Origin: Bacteroidaceae bacterium
Lineage (GTDB): Bacteria; Bacteroidota; Bacteroidia; Bacteroidales; Bacteroidaceae
Assembly (NCBI GenBank): GCA_017507385.1
Contig: JAFWAX010000037.1
Coordinates: 1-53,581, forward strand
DNA: 53,581 nucleotides
Reading direction: 5' to 3'
Each line of letters starts with the position of its first letter. The stretch's first letter is position 1. The translations under genes were made by a program, and so were the position numbers. The notes under the pieces are model-generated. The model did not search any database, had not been told where the DNA came from, and saw only the letters and a program-made list of their open reading frames with translations. Shown one piece after another: positions 1 to 9,400 of this stretch.

Positions 1-1
1 C

Positions 2-61
2 GATGCCGTTCCATATGTTGACTCATCCGTATCAAGTATCAAACAATTGTTAGAAGATTGA
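2..61 (+). CDS. C-terminal end of an upstream gene, probably RloA-like AAA ATPase (partial)
   Basis: An open frame enters from the left edge and codes for 19 residues ending SIKQLLED before a TGA at 59-61. Only four bases separate its stop from the RloB-like start at 66, so the two are almost certainly one operon. In the RloA/RloB (AbiLi/AbiLii) family pairs the gene just upstream of RloB is an AAA-type ATPase, so this is probably its tail. The visible residues are too few to prove the family; the assignment rests on the neighbour. Confidence 0.45.
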   Translation, partial: DAVPYVDSSVSSIKQLLED

Positions 62-65
62 CTCT

Positions 66-653
66 ATGGCAAGCAAAAGAGAACCTGCACGATCCATGCG
101 GATGCGGAAAATCGCCCTTGTTATCTGTGAGGGTGAAACAGAGGTCGGCTATATCAATCTTTTGAAGACGTGGTACAAGTCACCCATTAGAATTGTTTCA
201 CACATAGAAGGGACAAAGATAACACCATCCTTGGTTGAGAAGCGTGCAAAAGAACTCAAAATCTCACAATGGGACAAGGTACATACATTCCTCATGTACG
301 ATATGGACGTACAAGCCATCAACGAGAAATTGCTCAAGTGTAAAGCGGAAATGCTATTAAGCAATCCCTGTTTTGAAATATGGTTGCTACTTCATGCCAA
401 AGACCAAAAGGCTGCCATCGAAACGGATGCACTTGTCAAAGAGTTGAAGAAAAGCGCCCCAGTGTGGAAGAATTATTCTAAATCGGCTTTTACCGACACA
501 CAAAATTCTTTCTTGAACGACAAAACAGATGTTGCAGTTGAAAGAGCTAAGAAATTGCAAGAGTTTCAGAATCCATCAACAGGTATCTACAAATTGATAG
601 AAATGCTTTCAAGTGATGCACGCATGTCACAAGAAAGTGGAAAGACTTTTTAA
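66..653 (+). CDS. RloB/AbiLii-like defence protein
   Basis: This 195-residue protein matches the RloB family by its layout. Near residue 20 it has ICEGETE, the acidic N-terminal motif of a TOPRIM-like fold. Around residue 75 it has YDMD, and near residue 100 NPCFEIWLLLH, the most recognisable RloB signature. The family is found beside AAA ATPases in restriction and abortive-infection loci (RloA/RloB, AbiLi/AbiLii) and is thought to be the nuclease-like partner. The length is typical. The ATG lies four bases after the upstream stop, which supports this start. The biochemical activity is inferred from family membership, not shown by the sequence. It is cytosolic, with no signal peptide or membrane segment. 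Confidence 0.8.
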   Translation: MASKREPARSMRMRKIALVICEGETEVGYINLLKTWYKSPIRIVSHIEGTKITPSLVEKRAKELKISQWDKVHTFLMYDMDVQAINEKLLKCKAEMLLSNPCFEIWLLLHAKDQKAAIETDALVKELKKSAPVWKNYSKSAFTDTQNSFLNDKTDVAVERAKKLQEFQNPSTGIYKLIEMLSSDARMSQESGKTF

Positions 654-657
654 TAAG

Positions 658-822
658 ATGGCAAAATTAATATTAAAGAAATCTACATCAAAATCAGATG
701 CTCTTGACGAAGAGAGTATACAGCTTTTAAGGAATCTTTTCTTTAAAAAAGGAGTTAAAGAAAGACTGGAAATAGGAGGAACACTCCCTATGATTGATGG
801 ATATTTAGAAGTGAAACATTAG
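658..822 (+). pseudogene. Truncated N-terminal fragment, possibly DUF4365-like
   Basis: Starting five bases after the RloB-like stop, this frame encodes 54 residues beginning MAKLILKK. It contains LDEESIQLLRNLFF and then IDGYLEV, which resembles the start of DUF4365-type nuclease-like proteins, where a D/N-x-DG-x-(I/L)E motif opens the core fold. It stops at 820-822, and I find no continuation of the fold in any frame downstream, so I read it as a gene remnant. An alternative is a genuine small protein translated with RloB. The family call is weak. A longer start at 613 overlaps RloB and is less likely. Confidence 0.35.
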
Positions 823-1220
823 TACATGTTTATAACATGCTGATTTACAGTGTTCCATAAATATCAAAAGAACAAGAATAACAATATAGTAACAAATATA
901 AGGAATAACTCAAAACTACATCAACGAGGTTGCCCATATATGGAACAGATATGAGAAATGAAGGTTGAGCATATTACTCCGTCTTTATTCTATGAAATAA
1001 TAAAACCGTTGCTATTCAAAAGTCTGCGTATTGAATTTACAAAGACAAAAAACAAAAGTGCATCAGAACGTGTAGCCATTCGCCGAAGATGATTCGCAAG
1101 TTGATCAAAGTATTTGTCATGCCATCAACAAGAATGAAACACTTGAGTTTACTGTTTTTGGGGGCTATTCGCATTAAATATATGCAAAAAGTGTGAAAGT
1201 ACAAAAGAAATTCTATGATT
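823..1220. other. Non-coding stretch with possible gene fossils
   Basis: About 400 bases hold no convincing gene. Short frames between 1030 and 1190 read like pieces of protein in two different frames (for example INKNETLEFTVFGGYSH), interrupted by stops. This suggests a decayed gene, but I cannot name it. Base composition is AT-rich like the flanking defence genes. Confidence 0.4.
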
Positions 1221-1253
1221 TTTGCATTTGATTGACTTTTTTCACTACCTTTG
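1221..1253 (+). promoter_or_regulatory. Bacteroidetes-type promoter upstream of the RNA and SIR2-TIR operon
   Basis: TTTG at 1221-1224 and TACCTTTG at 1246-1253 are 21 bases apart. They match the Bacteroidetes -33/-7 consensus (TTTG, about 19-21 bases, TAnnTTTG). Transcription would start near 1260, so about 465 bases of leader would precede the SIR2-TIR start codon. Confidence 0.65.
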
Positions 1254-1261
1254 TCACGTGT

Positions 1262-1460
1262 TTGCCAACGGGTATGCTATACCATAAGCAACATAAAAAA
1301 CATATTTGCTCAAATTCTCCAGTCGAATCAGCACCTCGAAACGAGAAAGAAGAGCAAGACCTAATATCTGTTGGAGCTACGCATTAGCGCAGACTTCACC
1401 ATAAGATATTAGAGGCTGTGCTGAGCCTGACTGGAGATATGGCAGTTGTCTGCGCTTTCT
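1262..1460 (+). ncRNA. Candidate structured RNA with a pseudoknot
   Basis: Just downstream of the promoter lie nested complementary segments. CTCCAGTC (1317-1324) pairs with GACTGGAG (1429-1436), and CAGCAC (1329-1334) pairs with GTGCTG (1418-1423), together forming an outer stem with a small internal loop. Inside it are a hairpin CTCG-AAA-CGAG (1335-1345) and a 9-bp stem, CTAATATCT (1361-1369) with AGATATTAG (1404-1412). The loop of that stem carries GCGCAGAC (1387-1394), perfectly complementary to GTCTGCGC (1448-1455) outside the outer stem, which would make an 8-bp pseudoknot. A small hairpin GGTAT-GCT-ATACC sits at 1271-1283. I do not recognise a known RNA class. It could be an independent small RNA or a regulatory leader of the following operon. 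Confidence 0.5.
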
Positions 1461-1725
1461 CTATATACAGGGATTAGTGTTGATTAAGCCATTAACGAGA
1501 GTAACTAACCCTAAAGCAAAGAGCAATTATGGATGTTCCGCTTGTGCTCAAAAACATAGGAATCAGTCAGGGATTAAAAGGATATAACAGGAAGTCCTCA
1601 ACGTTCTGTCATCGGGCAGGCGCTGTAGAACTTTCTGCGTTATGTCAATTTTACACTATTAACTGATAGGAATATACAGATTTTAGACTCATTAAAAAAT
1701 ATAAAGAATTTGAAGTATAGTTGAT
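1461..1725 (+). other. Remaining leader before the SIR2-TIR gene
   Basis: This stretch has no open frame that looks real and no obvious terminator with a U-run, so transcription from the promoter near 1250 could run into the SIR2-TIR gene. A short CGC...GCG repeat lies near 1620-1640. The last 60 bases are very AT-rich, which is usual ahead of Bacteroidetes start codons. Confidence 0.35.
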
Positions 1726-3072
1726 ATGGAAGAACTGAATAAAAAAATAGGAGTCTCGTTTGGTGATTTGTTTGGTAAAGGAGCTACTATACCAAAAATT
1801 GACAAGGATGAGCCGCTGTGGGACAAACTCATCCAGCAAATTATTGATGGTAATGTAATACTAGTCATTGGTGCAGACTTACTGACCGATGATAAAGACA
1901 ACCCTCATAAAGCAATTGTTAATTTTCTTGCCAATGGTTTCCATGTGGAATCCAAGCCGAACAGCTTTTCAGAATTGGTATATGACCCAAATTACAAGAA
2001 GGACAACAAGAAAGACAGTATCTATTATCAGGTTAATACGATTTTGGGAAGTGCAGGATTTGAACCGTCGTTACGTCTGAAGCGGCTTCTTTCCATCCGT
2101 CAGTTTCCGTTTGTGATTACCACGAGCTTTACGCCAATTGTGGAACAAACCATGAAAGAGATATGGAAAGACGAGTTGCGAGTGATGCGTTTTAACAACA
2201 ATCCTTCGCAAAATAACGACATCAAGAATGAGGCTGATTTACGTAAACCAACGGTTTATTATATGTTTGGAAAAGTTGGCGAAGGTGCCCAAAGATATGT
2301 GTTAACAGACACGGATATGCTGGATTATGTTTCTTCCTGGTTGTCCAATGACGATAGGGCACGCCCTAAGAATCTCTGCAATGAATTGAAGAAAAAATAT
2401 CTCCTGATGCTGGGTAACAACTATAGCAACTGGCTTTTCAGATTTATATGGTATTCCATGCGTAAGCCCGACCTGGGGCATGGAATGATTGCCCATGACA
2501 AATTAGACGAATCACTACTCAACTTTTTAGACAGGGCGGAAACCTTTACCAAACTCAACACATCTGATGTGATTGATCAGATTATCACACGCCTTGACAA
2601 GAAACTGAAAGAGAACGAAGAGACAAAGTTTAACAAACCAGAGGAAAATATGGATGTGTTCATCTCATATTCCCGTTCTGACAGTGAAGTCGCAGAAAAG
2701 CTCTATGAGACCTTAACTGCACAAGGAAAGCGTGTATGGTATGACAAGAACAACTTGACAGATGGCGGTAACTTTATGGAAGAAATCCGAAAGGCAATAC
2801 GCACCGCCAAGTATTTTGTGCCAATCCTATCCGACAATATCACGAAGGAGAAAGGAGATCCCCATGTGTACCGTAACGAGTGGGATACTGCAATAGAAGT
2901 TGCTATCAGTATGGGCAGGACATATATTATTCCATTGGCAGAAAACGGATTCGATTTTTATAAAGCTGCCATCCCGGAGAAAATGCAACAACACAATGCT
3001 ATATTTTTTTCGAAGGACGAAAAAATGGATGCTATATCAGAGAAGATTATTCATAAGATGAATGAGGATTAA
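1726..3072 (+). CDS. SIR2-like/TIR fusion protein, predicted NAD-targeting effector
   Basis: This is a 448-residue cytosolic protein with two domains. Residues about 39-250 resemble a SIR2-like Rossmann domain: GNVILVIGADLL at 42-53, ITTSFT at 131-136 and YYMFGKVG at 178-185. Residues 309-440 are a TIR domain: DVFISYSRSD (310-319), then RVWYD, then RNEW (383-386), whose Glu385 is the likely catalytic residue of a TIR NADase. In active SIR2 defence domains the second and third motifs normally carry Asn (TTNYD-like) and His (LHG-like). Here they read TTSFT and MFG, so the SIR2-like part may be inactive and serve as a sensor or scaffold. The stop overlaps the start of the STAND gene, so the two are co-translated. 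Role in phage defence is inferred from domain content and neighbours. Confidence 0.8.
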   Translation: MEELNKKIGVSFGDLFGKGATIPKIDKDEPLWDKLIQQIIDGNVILVIGADLLTDDKDNPHKAIVNFLANGFHVESKPNSFSELVYDPNYKKDNKKDSIYYQVNTILGSAGFEPSLRLKRLLSIRQFPFVITTSFTPIVEQTMKEIWKDELRVMRFNNNPSQNNDIKNEADLRKPTVYYMFGKVGEGAQRYVLTDTDMLDYVSSWLSNDDRARPKNLCNELKKKYLLMLGNNYSNWLFRFIWYSMRKPDLGHGMIAHDKLDESLLNFLDRAETFTKLNTSDVIDQIITRLDKKLKENEETKFNKPEENMDVFISYSRSDSEVAEKLYETLTAQGKRVWYDKNNLTDGGNFMEEIRKAIRTAKYFVPILSDNITKEKGDPHVYRNEWDTAIEVAISMGRTYIIPLAENGFDFYKAAIPEKMQQHNAIFFSKDEKMDAISEKIIHKMNED

Positions 3073-6000
3073 GGTTATGGAAGAGATGAAGATGAGTAAT
3101 CCGTGGTTAGGACTTGAATCCTACAAAGAGGGAGAGGTTCTTTATGGTCGAGATGAAGACATACGTGACCTTTCTCAGAGTGTTCTTAATGACACAGACA
3201 CTCTTCTGTATGGCAAAAGTGGTATAGGAAAATCGTCGATACTGAATGCGGGCATCATTCCGGCTGCTCGCCGTTACGGCTATCTTCCTGTATTGGTTCG
3301 TCTTTCACATAAGGAAAAGCAATCGTACCTCCATCAAATAAAGGATGCCATCAACAACGAAATGGTGTCAACGCTGGAAGTTGTTAAGTGCAAAGACGCT
3401 GAGAAAGAGAGCCTTTATGAGTACTTTCATCGCCAAACCTTCCACAATGCTGAAGGTGAGCGTATAAAACTGCTGATTATTTTCGATCAGTTTGAGGAAA
3501 TTTTTACCCTGCAAGAGGAAGAATCGAAGAAGAAGCGATTCTTTGCAGAACTGGCAGACTTCTTGAACGATGTCATGCCGGCAGAACTTCAGCATGGCGC
3601 AACAGCCGCAACAGAGCCTCAGAAAAAAATGACGGTTATTGGCGCAGGCAATTTTGGGAACCTGTTCAACGACTTGAAGCTAGGTGCAGACAATGGTTTG
3701 CCTGAGTATGTCACCGACAATGAGATTCATTTGGTCTTTACCATCCGAGAGGATTTCCTGTCAGAATTTGAGTACTATTCTGCATCTATTCCGTCACTGA
3801 AGCAAAACAGATATGGACTCCGACCAATAAATGAGGAACAGGCTGCTCAGATTATCTTGCGACCCATGCCTGGACTTATCGATGAGTCTGTGGCAAAACT
3901 CATCATTGAGAAAGTTACTGGAAGAACCGATTTTGAATTGGATGGCATTCCCGAGATAGAGGTTGACTCAGCCGTGTTGTCCCTTTATCTGAACAGGTTA
4001 TACGATGCAAAGACTGGCGACATCATCACGTCAGAACTTGTTGAGCAAAAGGGAGGAGAAATTATTGCAGATTTCTATATTGATGCCATATCAGAGATCT
4101 CCGAATCGACAGTAGAGTATTTGGAAGACATGCTGCTCAACGGCAATGGCCGTAGAGATAATATCACCGTTTTTGATGCCATCCATGACGGTGGTGCAAC
4201 TGAACAAGAACTTGATATCCTCTGTAACAAAAAGAAGATACTCCGTCTGTTTAATTATGCAGGCGATTTGCGAATTGAATATGTCCATGACATTCTTTGT
4301 CCTGTTGTCAAAAACCATAAAGAAGAACGTATTAATAGGAAACACCAAGAAGAGGAGAGACTGAGAATAGAGGAAGAAAAAGAGAAGTTGCTGCAAGAGG
4401 AAAAAGCTAAAAGAGAAAAGATTGCTAAAGAGGCAGAAGAAGAAAAGGCAAAGTTAAAAGAAGAAGCTATCAGAATTAGGAGGCGCAATCGTAAAAGACT
4501 GTATGTTATAGGTTCTTTCTTGTTTTTATTGGCGTTGGGAGCTGTTGGTTATTGGCTATGGAATGAAAAAGAATATAAAGCCAGTTATGCAACGTTTACC
4601 ACAATTGATGGTTGGCCTGTGGGTATTGGTAAAGAATTGAATGACTTTGACAAAAAGAAATTGCCAGTCTATTATCAATTGGTTAGAAAGGGATATTCGA
4701 GCCAAAATACTCGTGTCAACATCTTGAATAGCCATAAAGAGAAAGCTCGTAATATATTTAACGAATCTCCTTTGGTTGGCCTTTACGAAACAGAAGGTGA
4801 AGACAAAAAAGCCAGAGAATTCGCTATGCTACAGCGTCAAACAGCATATTGGATTTATACCCCAGACAATGATGGGAATATCTTACGCAAGACAGCATAT
4901 GCCCCTGATGGGAAAGAACTTTATGCAGTACAATATTTTAGATCTTCAGCTTTTTCTGGAAATAATGATGTGGAGGATTCTCAAAAGAAACAATTGTGGG
5001 CAAACTATGTGGACAAGGATGGGAAATCAATGAGAATTCGAGACAATGGTGCAGACCGCGTACGAATAATGAATGATTCTACAGGATATATTATTGGACA
5101 TCAATTTTATAGTGAAACTGGTACACCGCAGCCGAATGACGTAGGAGCGTATGGATATCGCTACAAGTTAGAAAAAGACGGGAGACGCCTTAAAAAGATT
5201 CCTGTAGATGCGTTTGGCGACTTGCTAAATGAGAAGGGAATAACATATGAGAAATTTGATGAGTATGGGCGATGGATTAACATAAAGGGTGGTAAAGCTT
5301 TTTATAGTAGAGATTTGGTGGTCTTCTCTATGACAAATAGGACTGATTCTCTGAAATTTAGTGACAATGGAGAATTGTCATATCGTTCAGAGTCTCACGC
5401 TGATGGGAATAGAAGAGTGTTCCAATATGAAAAAGGGGTGATTGTGAGTACTTTTTTTTATCGACCAACAAACACTGGGACTGTTTTAGCATATAGTAAA
5501 ATTGTTCTTCCGAAGAGAGAAGAAAATGTTCTTGAGACACAAGTTTATTGGTCTGATAGTACAATAAAATACCGGATTAAGCGCGAAACATTCAAAAAGG
5601 GCCAAACGGTAATTGCATACTATAAAGGGAACTCTCCGAATTTAATAGATGAACCATTTGTTATTATGACTAAGGATGGACAGTATCACAAAATTGTCTC
5701 TGACACGATAACAAAAGATGGAATAACAGAAGTCTCAACTAATTATTTTGATGAAGATGAACATTTGACAAATATATGTCAATATAATCGAGATGTTGCC
5801 TATTATAATAATAATCATGAGATGATAAAACATTACGTTTACAAAGGAGATGTACTCCTATATGCTTATCTTAATGAATATGAAGATGGACAAATCGTGG
5901 CTCAGTCTGTTATAGGTATCGATGGAACTCCTATTCGCTATGCACAATGGGACAAATACCATATGTGCTACTACAAATTGAAATTAATTTATAATTTTTC

Positions 6001-6421
6001 AAACACACTAGTTGCTGTTAAAGGTATTAACGAGTTTGGGGAGGAATCACTTGTTACTATTGGGGATTACGAATATATTATGAATACAGTACCATCAGTT
6101 GAAATGAAACAGGAGGGAAACGAAGCAGATATCTACGGAATCCAAGTTTATAAACTTCAGACTCCTTCAGTTGATAAAGGCAAAAAGGTTGAGTATATTC
6201 ACATAATGGATAAAAAAGGTACATGGTACAAAGCTGGAATAAGAGATGGGGACCTATTAGTTAGTGGAGAGAATCCCATCATTATAGCTCGACCAGATAA
6301 AAATACGTATGACATTAAGTCTATACTAGTCCAAGATGGGACGAGCGGTGCGGAACATTATTCTGTATATTTTACTGACAAAGAATTTAAAAGATATAAC
6401 AACGCTTTAAATATAAAATAA
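3062..6421 (+). CDS. STAND-type NTPase with coiled coil, membrane helix and predicted periplasmic C-terminal half
   Basis: This is a 1119-residue protein. The N-terminus NPWLGLESYKEGE...LYGRDEDI (about 13-34) is the typical entry to an nSTAND-like NTPase. Walker A is GKSGIGKSS at 51-59 and Walker B is LLIIFDQFEEIF at 137-148. A charged Glu/Lys-rich coiled coil covers about 420-475 and a single hydrophobic helix (YVIGSFLFLLALGAVGYWLW) about 482-501. The remaining 600 residues, predicted outside the inner membrane, contain repeated DxxG- and YxxxG-type short strands and end in a PDZ-like segment (about 1040-1110). It overlaps the SIR2-TIR stop by 11 bases; starts at 3077 or 3092 are equally possible. 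It probably senses or oligomerises and controls the TIR protein; that role is inferred from STAND biology. Confidence 0.8.
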   Translation: MRIKVMEEMKMSNPWLGLESYKEGEVLYGRDEDIRDLSQSVLNDTDTLLYGKSGIGKSSILNAGIIPAARRYGYLPVLVRLSHKEKQSYLHQIKDAINNEMVSTLEVVKCKDAEKESLYEYFHRQTFHNAEGERIKLLIIFDQFEEIFTLQEEESKKKRFFAELADFLNDVMPAELQHGATAATEPQKKMTVIGAGNFGNLFNDLKLGADNGLPEYVTDNEIHLVFTIREDFLSEFEYYSASIPSLKQNRYGLRPINEEQAAQIILRPMPGLIDESVAKLIIEKVTGRTDFELDGIPEIEVDSAVLSLYLNRLYDAKTGDIITSELVEQKGGEIIADFYIDAISEISESTVEYLEDMLLNGNGRRDNITVFDAIHDGGATEQELDILCNKKKILRLFNYAGDLRIEYVHDILCPVVKNHKEERINRKHQEEERLRIEEEKEKLLQEEKAKREKIAKEAEEEKAKLKEEAIRIRRRNRKRLYVIGSFLFLLALGAVGYWLWNEKEYKASYATFTTIDGWPVGIGKELNDFDKKKLPVYYQLVRKGYSSQNTRVNILNSHKEKARNIFNESPLVGLYETEGEDKKAREFAMLQRQTAYWIYTPDNDGNILRKTAYAPDGKELYAVQYFRSSAFSGNNDVEDSQKKQLWANYVDKDGKSMRIRDNGADRVRIMNDSTGYIIGHQFYSETGTPQPNDVGAYGYRYKLEKDGRRLKKIPVDAFGDLLNEKGITYEKFDEYGRWINIKGGKAFYSRDLVVFSMTNRTDSLKFSDNGELSYRSESHADGNRRVFQYEKGVIVSTFFYRPTNTGTVLAYSKIVLPKREENVLETQVYWSDSTIKYRIKRETFKKGQTVIAYYKGNSPNLIDEPFVIMTKDGQYHKIVSDTITKDGITEVSTNYFDEDEHLTNICQYNRDVAYYNNNHEMIKHYVYKGDVLLYAYLNEYEDGQIVAQSVIGIDGTPIRYAQWDKYHMCYYKLKLIYNFSNTLVAVKGINEFGEESLVTIGDYEYIMNTVPSVEMKQEGNEADIYGIQVYKLQTPSVDKGKKVEYIHIMDKKGTWYKAGIRDGDLLVSGENPIIIARPDKNTYDIKSILVQDGTSGAEHYSVYFTDKEFKRYNNALNIK

Positions 6422-6423
6422 AT

Positions 6424-9400
6424 ATGGGTAATAGGTTTTTATATACAATAATGTTTATTGTCGTTAGCTTAATTGCAAATGCACAAGTTGAGCTTAAGAC
6501 AAAAAAAATAGGGAGTATCCAGCAAAAGCAAGAGGAAAGAACAAATAGTGACAAAAAAGGCCATGGAGGAAGAGGTGGCGTTATTATTGAAAGAATTAAG
6601 AATTTAAAAGCAGATCGAGTTGAGCTTTACTCTAATGTAATTAAGCGCTTTGGCCGATGGGAAGGATATGGGAAACCAATATCTTTGGATTATGCTTCTC
6701 ATTTGAGACATTATTATAAACTAACATTTATTGGTAACTCTAAACATCCCAATCGTATGCAAGCTTATGATGGGTATCATCAACTTACAAACGACCATAC
6801 AATTGGAACTTATTTGGTTGACCAAACTAGTGATAAAGATAAAGATGCGGATAGTATATGGATAGACAAACTAAAAAATGTAGCGCAATGGGACTTTGTA
6901 TATAATGAAAAAGGAGACATAAGTATCGAACGAGCTTACGATACTAATGGTGAACTCGTTTATTCTTTTTATCCTGTAAAAATAGGAAATCGTGTTGCTG
7001 GTACATTTACGGACGCTTGGGGAATGCCTGCCAAGTTACGCAAAACAGGTGGTGCACAAGTTGTATATGTTTCTTATGATAAAAATGGATTTGAAAGTTT
7101 ACACGAATTTTATGACGAAGATGGATTTAGGCAGAAAAACAGAGATGGGGCATATATGTCACGTATGACTAATAGGACTGATGGGCTGATATTAACAAAA
7201 GCATCATGCAATATTGTAGGACAAAGAATGATTGACATTTTTGGCAATTGTGGAATGCAGGCGGAATACGACAAAGAAGGTAATCAGTTGTATGATATTA
7301 ATATGGATGACAAATGGAATCCAGTAAGAGTCAAGTCTGGGAATGATCCTTTTTACTACAACATGATAAAAAGGAAATACGAATATGACAAATATAAAAG
7401 GGTTGTCAAGATAAGTTTCGTTGATTTGAACAATAAACCCGATACAAATAGCGTTGGTATTCATTCCCAGAACATTACATACAGTGATCGAGGTCGGGTG
7501 ACTTCATTTTCGAATCGTGATTTAAAAGGGAATTTGTGTACCAATCCATATGATGGCATGTCGCGATGGGAAAACGAATTTGATAAAGATGGACGTATTG
7601 TCTGTTTGAAAAATTATGGAGATTCAACAATTCTCTCAAAAGGCAATTATAAAGAAATGTACTGGACATATGATAAGAAAGGTAATGAAATTTCCCACCT
7701 TTACATAGATTTTAATGGTGATTCTATTTCAGGAATTTGTTATGCAAAAGAGTCATATGGCTTAAGGAAATTATCACCTAACGATGTGAGACCAAATGAT
7801 TACGTTGAAATACGCAAATTTTTAAACAGTAATCAAATCGTTAAAATTGAATATGACACAAAAGGCAATCAGACTCTTTGGGAATATAGTGATTTGAAAG
7901 GGAATGCAATAGCACCTTATGGTTATTGGAAGGATATTACTACATATGATTACTATGGTGATTCTTTGATTATTCAGACTGAATGCTATCTGGATTCTTT
8001 AGGCAATCTCATACAGATGAAGGATAAAAATTGGGCAATAAGAAGAGATGTAAATAAATATAAAGAGGGAAAGCATATAACAGGCGACGTTTTCTTGTAT
8101 AATGTGGACTCGACTTTTTATAATGGTTGGAGAAACATTTATGATGGTGAGGGGCACAAAATTGGAGAAGCGGCTTTAAACAAATATGGTAATATTAGTC
8201 GTACAGGGCGAGCTTTATATCATCATTGTTCTATTGAATATGATATTAAAGGTACAAAGATTGCTTCTTATGTTGCATATGATGAGTTTAATGAACCTGC
8301 ATATTTCGAAGAAGAAGAAGGTGTAAGCCATTACCAAAATTACTCAAATGGGAATCATGTCTATTATGATGAATATGGAAACCAAATTGACGATATGGAG
8401 GCATTTACAGATTCTTTACCAGCTGTTATGAGTATTTCTATAATGGATTCTGTCGCATATAAGAATGGATTATTAGATGGAGATATAATCCTAAAATATG
8501 GTGATTGGTGTACAAGTTTAGATATGCAAAATAAAGAATCTTACAATAAATTCTATTTTAAACTTATCGAATTTGCTGATAGAGAAAAGGACATATATAT
8601 ATTACGCCACGAACCCAACAAAAAAAGAAGTATAATATTGAAAAAAAGTCTTCCTGTTGGAACTATTCAAGAACTAGGATTCTTTCCTCAACTTATTTAT
8701 TACACAGCACAGGAACGTTTACGTCATGAGAAAACTCTTAATGAGTTTTTAAAAGAAAAAGGTTTAACTAGTCTTGGCAGTAATATGACATCGGATGAAA
8801 CACATAGAATATACATATGCAAGCCTAATCGTATAAAAGGGTATATTCCGACCTTTGGTGATGCTGCCCCCCACCACTATAATCCTTCTGTAGTACTGTC
8901 AATGGCAAAGTATGTAAAACGTGATAGTATCATTGTTGCTGACAAATATTGGAACTTAGGAATGGGGACAGACACTTTGGCCAATATCTTAACCTCTGAA
9001 GATGTGTCAAAATATTACATAAGTGTTAGTACTAATCTCAAGGATTCACATGACGGTTTCCCATATTACAGTAATGCGCATGAATGGGGATTGGTAGATG
9101 TCAATAACGAACAGTATGCGCGTATTATGGGGATTAATGATAATTTTATCAGGAGGCGTGGAGATTCATTCAATCCTGCATTCCGCTCTACTGGTAAAAT
9201 TACAACAAAGAGGAAAAATCATAAAATATCACCAGCAGAATTTTTCAATAGGCTTAAGAAAAAGCCAGAGGTAGTTTATACACCACATGCACTTGGTTTC
9301 ATCAATAATGATAGCTTACGTCTTCCCAAATGTTTTAAAGACATGGAACTAATTTATATAGGGAAAGCGCAATGTTCAAATCTGTGTAGCGAAATAGAGG

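Noticed and set aside
613-657. Upstream extension of the DUF4365-like fragment
   Set aside because: It overlaps the RloB-like gene; the ATG at 658 has the expected spacing.
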